Assembly: GCF_030814225.1 (NCBI RefSeq)
Contig: NZ_JAUSUR010000004.1
Coordinates: 124,001 to 188,000, forward strand
Direction: 5' to 3'
DNA length: 64,000 bases
Source of the DNA: Breznakia pachnodae
GTDB taxonomy: Bacteria > Bacillota_I > Bacilli_A > Erysipelotrichales > Erysipelotrichaceae
Shown here: positions 60,412 through 64,000 of the stretch, piece after piece
Position numbering within the stretch: the first letter of the stretch is position 1
Layout of the letters: every line of letters begins with the position of its first letter
Position numbers and translations under genes: made by a program
The notes under the pieces: generated by a model
Told to the model about the DNA's origin: nothing
The model's input: only the letters and a program-made list of their open reading frames with translations
The model's database searches: none

Positions 60412-61215
60412 TTAAGACATCTTTCTATAATTCTCAATTAGTTTTGTTGGTGATACACCTATATAACGATCAATTTCTTTACAGAAGTGTGACTGGTCAT
60501 AGAACCCTGATTCTTCTACTAATGATATTAATTGTTGATTATTTGAATAGATTAGTAAATGAAGTGCTTTATGTAATCTTACAATATTTAAGTAAGTTTT
60601 AATCGTAAATCCACATCGCTTTAAAAATACTCGATTCATCTGGCGATCACTATAACCTAAGCGCTTAGCCAACTCATGACTATATTTAATTGTTTCCATA
60701 TTCTTAAGAGAATTGATTTCTCTTATAAACATATCCACTTGCGATGCTTGCGTGATTTCACTTAAATAATTAAGTAAAAAGTGTTTCCTTTCGTCTTCTG
60801 ACTTTTTACTAAAAATATCAGATAATGAAATATGTTTTTCTATTTCTTGATATGGTATACGTTTATCCATAACATCAACACTATTAATATTATAGATATT
60901 ATGAAAGACTCCCGTACGAAAACGTATTCCCATAAAATCAATATCTCCAGTTAATGACATATTTGTAGTTGCTTTACTCATTGCAGAAAATACAATTTCT
61001 TTTCTGTTAAAATCAATAACCAAGTCTATACACGCATCAGGAAGAATTATATTATTAACAGGTACTTCTAGATATGACTTTGACTTCATTACCCATATAC
61101 ACATAATATGTTCCTGATATTGTTTGGGAATATATTCTTTATACTTCATTCTTTTTCTATAGTCTTCATCTAGGATGTTTGGTATTTGTAGAGGATAAAA
61201 TAAATATTTATTCAC
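60412..61215 (-). CDS. AraC-family transcriptional regulator
   Basis: The 267-aa protein has a C-terminal double helix-turn-helix of the AraC type (SHELAKRLGYSDRQMNRVFLKRCG, then SLVEESGFYDQSHFCKEI, both in part). The N-terminal domain of about 150 aa is of the DUF6597 kind, found in other AraC proteins. GTG 61215 overlaps the stop of the upstream XRE gene; an ATG 22 codons later is an alternative. The ligand and targets are unknown. Confidence 0.85.
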   Translation of the reverse strand: MNKYLFYPLQIPNILDEDYRKRMKYKEYIPKQYQEHIMCIWVMKSKSYLEVPVNNIILPDACIDLVIDFNRKEIVFSAMSKATTNMSLTGDIDFMGIRFRTGVFHNIYNINSVDVMDKRIPYQEIEKHISLSDIFSKKSEDERKHFLLNYLSEITQASQVDMFIREINSLKNMETIKYSHELAKRLGYSDRQMNRVFLKRCGFTIKTYLNIVRLHKALHLLIYSNNQQLISLVEESGFYDQSHFCKEIDRYIGVSPTKLIENYRKMS

Positions 61216-61867
61216 TGACTGATGTTATTTGGCATGTAAATCCCTCTTGGGTAAACAACATCCAAATAGTTTCCCTTATACTAAGCAAATCCACTTCATC
61301 ATCCCCATTTTCTTTAGCATCCTCTACTATTGCCTCTGCCTTAGTGATTAAATCTTCACGAGATGATGTAGAACCTTGCCAGATAACTCCATATTCTGGA
61401 TCTTTTTCTACATGAAACATAAGCGTTTCCCCTTTCTTTGTACAAGTTACGCGCTCTGTTGGTTTTGAAGCATCAACTGGTTGATACTGTGTTATCGTTT
61501 CATCAAAGTCTTCATCACCTATTTCAGGAATCGGTTTCTCTTTTGTCCATCCAGATATCCCAGTTAAAAGTGTAATCAACAATATAAAACCTGCTAACCC
61601 TGCAATAACAATTGCTATCCCTTTACCAAAGGACATTGGTTCTTTCTTTGTTTCAACCTTAACTGAGATTACCTTTTCTTTCCCCACCAATTCATCTAGA
61701 GATACTTCAAATATCTCTGCAAGTTTGGCAGCTTGTTTTAAATCAGGTGCAGTCTGATCACTTTCCCAATTGGAAATTGTCTGCCTCGATACCCCTAATT
61801 CACTAGCAAGGTCTTCCTGAGACAACCCTTTCTTTTTTCTTAACTTATATATATGTTCTCCAACCAT
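61208..61867 (-). CDS. XRE-type regulator with membrane anchor (copy 1)
   Basis: The 219-aa protein has an XRE HTH at about residues 4-60 (KKGLSQEDLASELGVSRQTISNWE). One membrane segment follows at about 85-106, then a polar domain of about 110 aa on the far side. It is a paralog of the next gene upstream, with near-identical HTH and linker but a divergent outer domain. GAGGAG lies seven bases before the ATG. It may sense an outside signal and regulate locally. It overlaps the AraC gene by eight bases. Confidence 0.85.
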   Translation of the reverse strand: MVGEHIYKLRKKKGLSQEDLASELGVSRQTISNWESDQTAPDLKQAAKLAEIFEVSLDELVGKEKVISVKVETKKEPMSFGKGIAIVIAGLAGFILLITLLTGISGWTKEKPIPEIGDEDFDETITQYQPVDASKPTERVTCTKKGETLMFHVEKDPEYGVIWQGSTSSREDLITKAEAIVEDAKENGDDEVDLLSIRETIWMLFTQEGFTCQITSVSE

Positions 61868-61896
61868 ATATTTCTCCTCACCATAAACTGTATCAA

Positions 61897-62523
61897 TTAT
61901 TCATCAAAAGATTCACAATCAATTCCATTCTTTTTTAATGCTTCTTTCACTTTATCAAGAGTCTCTTCAACATTAATCAAACCATTTTCATCACGTTGAG
62001 CAAGGTCAATAATGTCATGAACTTCATCAGGTAAATCAGTTCTCCATTCATGCGAATAACTTCCATCATCAACCAATGTAAACATAGCATCTATACCATT
62101 AATTTCACAAACAAGATATTCTGCAACTGCACCTTCATCAATCATTTCTTCATACTCTTCTACAGTAAAGTCATCCACCCAAGCATCCCCTCTATTAGGT
62201 GCAGATAATGCAGCTAGTAATGTAAGTATCAGAAAGAAACCAAACAATCCTACAACAACAATCCCTACACCTTTCCAAAACGGCATAATTGGTTTCTTTG
62301 TCTCAACCTTTACTGATATCGTTTTTTCTTTACCACTTAATTCATCTAGACTAACATCAAACACTTCTGCCAGTTTTGTGGCTTGTTTTAAATCAGGAGC
62401 TGTTTGTCCACTTTCCCAATTTGAAATCGTTTGTCTTGATACTCCCAATTCACTAGCGAGGTCTTCTTGAGATAGCCCTTTTCTTTTTCTCAACTCATAA
62501 ATTCTTTCTCCAACCATATACAT
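61897..62523 (-). CDS. XRE-type regulator with membrane anchor (copy 2)
   Basis: I place the start at ATG 62523 (MYMVGERIYELRKRKG), four bases after AGGAGG; ATG 62517 is another option (the equivalent of copy 1). The 208-aa protein has the same HTH and membrane segment as copy 1, but a different acidic outer domain (DDFTVEEYEEMIDEGAVAEY). The tandem copies are 29 bases apart and probably arose by duplication. Confidence 0.83.
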   Translation of the reverse strand: MYMVGERIYELRKRKGLSQEDLASELGVSRQTISNWESGQTAPDLKQATKLAEVFDVSLDELSGKEKTISVKVETKKPIMPFWKGVGIVVVGLFGFFLILTLLAALSAPNRGDAWVDDFTVEEYEEMIDEGAVAEYLVCEINGIDAMFTLVDDGSYSHEWRTDLPDEVHDIIDLAQRDENGLINVEETLDKVKEALKKNGIDCESFDE

Positions 62524-62647
62524 GTTTCCTCCTAGTGAAATCATACAAAATTATGTATTTACGTTCCACCAAATGCCTTTATAAAAGTGTCAAATTTCTT
62601 TAACATTACCCTCTAATACTATCATATTAGGCCCTAAAAACATATAA

Positions 62648-62670
62648 AGGAGTCACCAACGGTAACTCCT
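62648..62670 (-). terminator. Terminator of the repeat-rich surface-protein gene
   Basis: Stem AGGAGTCACC (62648-62657) and GGTAACTCCT (62661-62670) with one G-T pair and a three-base loop; the minus strand then reads TTTATATGTTTTT. Confidence 0.7.
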
Positions 62671-62676
62671 AAGTAT

Positions 62677-64000
62677 TTAATTCATTTTTCTTTTCTTCAA
62701 TCCGATAATCGAACCAAGTGATGCTAATAACATCATAATCATTAAGTTTACATTTGTTTGATCTGATGTATCTACACCATTTGATGCCAATGAAGAATTA
62801 TTTGTCCCTGAGTTTTGTCCAGGAGTTGCCGTACTTGGTTTATATTCAAATGTTCTTTCAATATCGTAATATAAACGTAATACTAAACTTCCATCTCCTT
62901 TAATCACTCCACCTAATGTCGTATCTTTTGCAGTAGGTGCAAACTTGAATCCTTTATATTCTTTGATTTCAGCAAGTACATTCGTATCTGTCACACCACT
63001 CATAGCTTCACTTTCCACAAGTTTATATGTACCATCTTTTTGTTGCTGGTAATATTCAACTGTATATTTAGTATCTTTTTTAGCAGTCCATGTAGCTTCA
63101 TATACACTGTCTTTACTCACTGTCTCATCCACTTTCGGGCTCCATCCAGTAAACTCATAACCTGCGTCTCCTAATACATCTACACTAAGTTTTGGTGTAT
63201 CAGATCCATATGCTACATTCGTAATTACTTCTTCTTCAAATGTTCCATGATCACCTGGTTGATAAGTAACACTATGTCTAGTCAGTGTATATTTGATTTC
63301 AAACACTAGACTTCCATCACCTTTGATTACATCAGATATGAATAATGTTCCTACTCTCGATAGGAAACTCGCACTTTCATAACCAGTGTATGTTTTTGGA
63401 TAAACTGTAACCGTATCTCCTGTCATTCCAGTAAATGATTCTGTATCAGTTAACACATAAGTTCCATCTAACTGTTCTAGATAATGTTCTACTTTATAAA
63501 CCGTATCTGTATTTGCAGTGTAATAAAGTTTCAATACTAGTGATCCATCTCCTGCAATCACTCCACTTTCTATTGTTTCTGCAACTGTTGTATCTAATGT
63601 GTAACCTGCATATGTATTATCATCCGCATATACCGTATGACCTGTCGTACCAGTTTCAGTTATTGTATCTTCAAGAACATAAGTTCCATTTGGTTGTTCA
63701 AGGTAATGTTCTACCTTGTATGATGTATCTGTATTCGCTGTGTAATATAGTTTTAATGTTAGACTACCATCACCTAAGATAGTTCCATCTTCCAATGTTC
63801 CTAAAACTGTATTATCAAATGTGTATCCATCATATATATTTACAGTTGCACTTACACTGTCCCCTGTCATTCCATTCATGTTTATAGTATCTTCTACTGC
63901 ATAGGTACCATCTTCTTGTTCTAGGTAATGCTCTACTTTATATGCTGTATCTAGATTCGCTGTATAGTATAACTTTAATGTTAAACTTCCATCGCCTAGA
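62677..64000 (-). CDS. Repeat-rich cell-surface protein, C-terminal part (runs off the right edge)
   Basis: The frame stays open to position 64000 (reading LGDGSLTLKLYYTANLD at the edge), so the gene begins outside. The visible 440 residues hold at least four MucBP-like units of about 74 aa, each with GDGSLxLKLYY and YKVEHYLEQxDGTY; one unit contains an InlB-B-like insertion (YEFTGWSPKVDE). The C-terminus is YKPSTATPGQNSG, GVDTSDQTN, a hydrophobic segment and LKKRKMN, a sorting-like end without LPxTG. It resembles the end of the protein at 21797-24856. It is probably a wall-attached adhesin. DNA repeats of about 222 bases underlie the units. Confidence 0.85.
   Translation of the reverse strand, partial: LGDGSLTLKLYYTANLDTAYKVEHYLEQEDGTYAVEDTINMNGMTGDSVSATVNIYDGYTFDNTVLGTLEDGTILGDGSLTLKLYYTANTDTSYKVEHYLEQPNGTYVLEDTITETGTTGHTVYADDNTYAGYTLDTTVAETIESGVIAGDGSLVLKLYYTANTDTVYKVEHYLEQLDGTYVLTDTESFTGMTGDTVTVYPKTYTGYESASFLSRVGTLFISDVIKGDGSLVFEIKYTLTRHSVTYQPGDHGTFEEEVITNVAYGSDTPKLSVDVLGDAGYEFTGWSPKVDETVSKDSVYEATWTAKKDTKYTVEYYQQQKDGTYKLVESEAMSGVTDTNVLAEIKEYKGFKFAPTAKDTTLGGVIKGDGSLVLRLYYDIERTFEYKPSTATPGQNSGTNNSSLASNGVDTSDQTNVNLMIMMLLASLGSIIGLKKRKMN

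Noticed and set aside
1-64000. CRISPR array, rRNA genes or insertion sequences
   Set aside because: No regularly spaced short direct repeats, rRNA sequence or transposase was found on either strand.

Overview
The window looks like a chromosomal segment of an AT-rich, fermentative, low-GC Gram-positive gut bacterium, most likely of the Erysipelotrichales (Erysipelotrichia). This is an inference from gene content and order. The bacilli-like blocks yqeG-yqeH-yhbY-nadD-yqeK-rsfS-yqeM and rimP-nusA-ylxR-ylxQ-infB-rbfA are present, along with MurT/GatD. NadD is fused to YqeK, InfB is short, NusA has a long acidic tail, [FeFe]-hydrogenase maturases are encoded, and PTS genes use PRD regulators. Nearly all genes lie on the minus strand.

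1-5.3 kb: an accessory island of small minus-strand genes next to the 3' end of tRNA-Trp. It encodes a beta-sandwich-type lipoprotein, a Spx-like protein without its cysteines, a PP-loop (PAPS-reductase-like) protein, small membrane proteins and a Cro/CI-type repressor with a palindromic operator. Its phage or integrative-element character is inferred from composition. At least one plus-strand small transcript is likely.

5.6-11.3 kb: the most notable feature. A perfect 26-bp inverted repeat (5635-5660 and 10269-10294) encloses two convergent genes. One is a 1143-aa PD-(D/E)xK nuclease plus STAND-like NTPase resembling Avs-type antiphage proteins. The other is a family 2 glycosyltransferase. 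Each repeat copy sits just before a ribosome binding site, and a bidirectional terminator separates the genes. A XerC/D-like tyrosine recombinase lies directly outside, and a good promoter points inward only from the right. This reads as an invertible switch that expresses one gene or the other.

11.3-30.4 kb: a P-type cation ATPase; a BceAB-type peptide-sensing/detoxifying ABC transporter with a BceR-like operator; a T-box-controlled methionine pair (metA, metY); a cytoplasmic alpha-amylase; a large surface protein co-transcribed with a membrane-tethered sigma factor; and the hydrogenase-maturation operon (hyd regulator, hydE, hydG, hydF) behind a structured leader with an intrinsic terminator.

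30.5-50.9 kb: a small membrane protein; a KAP-type P-loop NTPase split over two overlapping frames; then housekeeping blocks (flavoprotein, dCMP deaminase, rhomboid, RluD, LspA; TseB-like, DnaD, Nth; MtnN; the yqe ribosome-assembly/NAD operon; VanZ-like; the nusA-infB operon).

51-64 kb: a PTS operon (IIA, IIB, ascorbate-type IIC, SIS isomerase, DapA/NanA-type aldolase) with a downstream PRD regulator; the MurT/GatD operon; a flavin split-barrel protein; an AraC regulator with two tandem membrane-anchored XRE regulators; and the C-terminal part of a repeat-rich surface protein that runs off the right edge.
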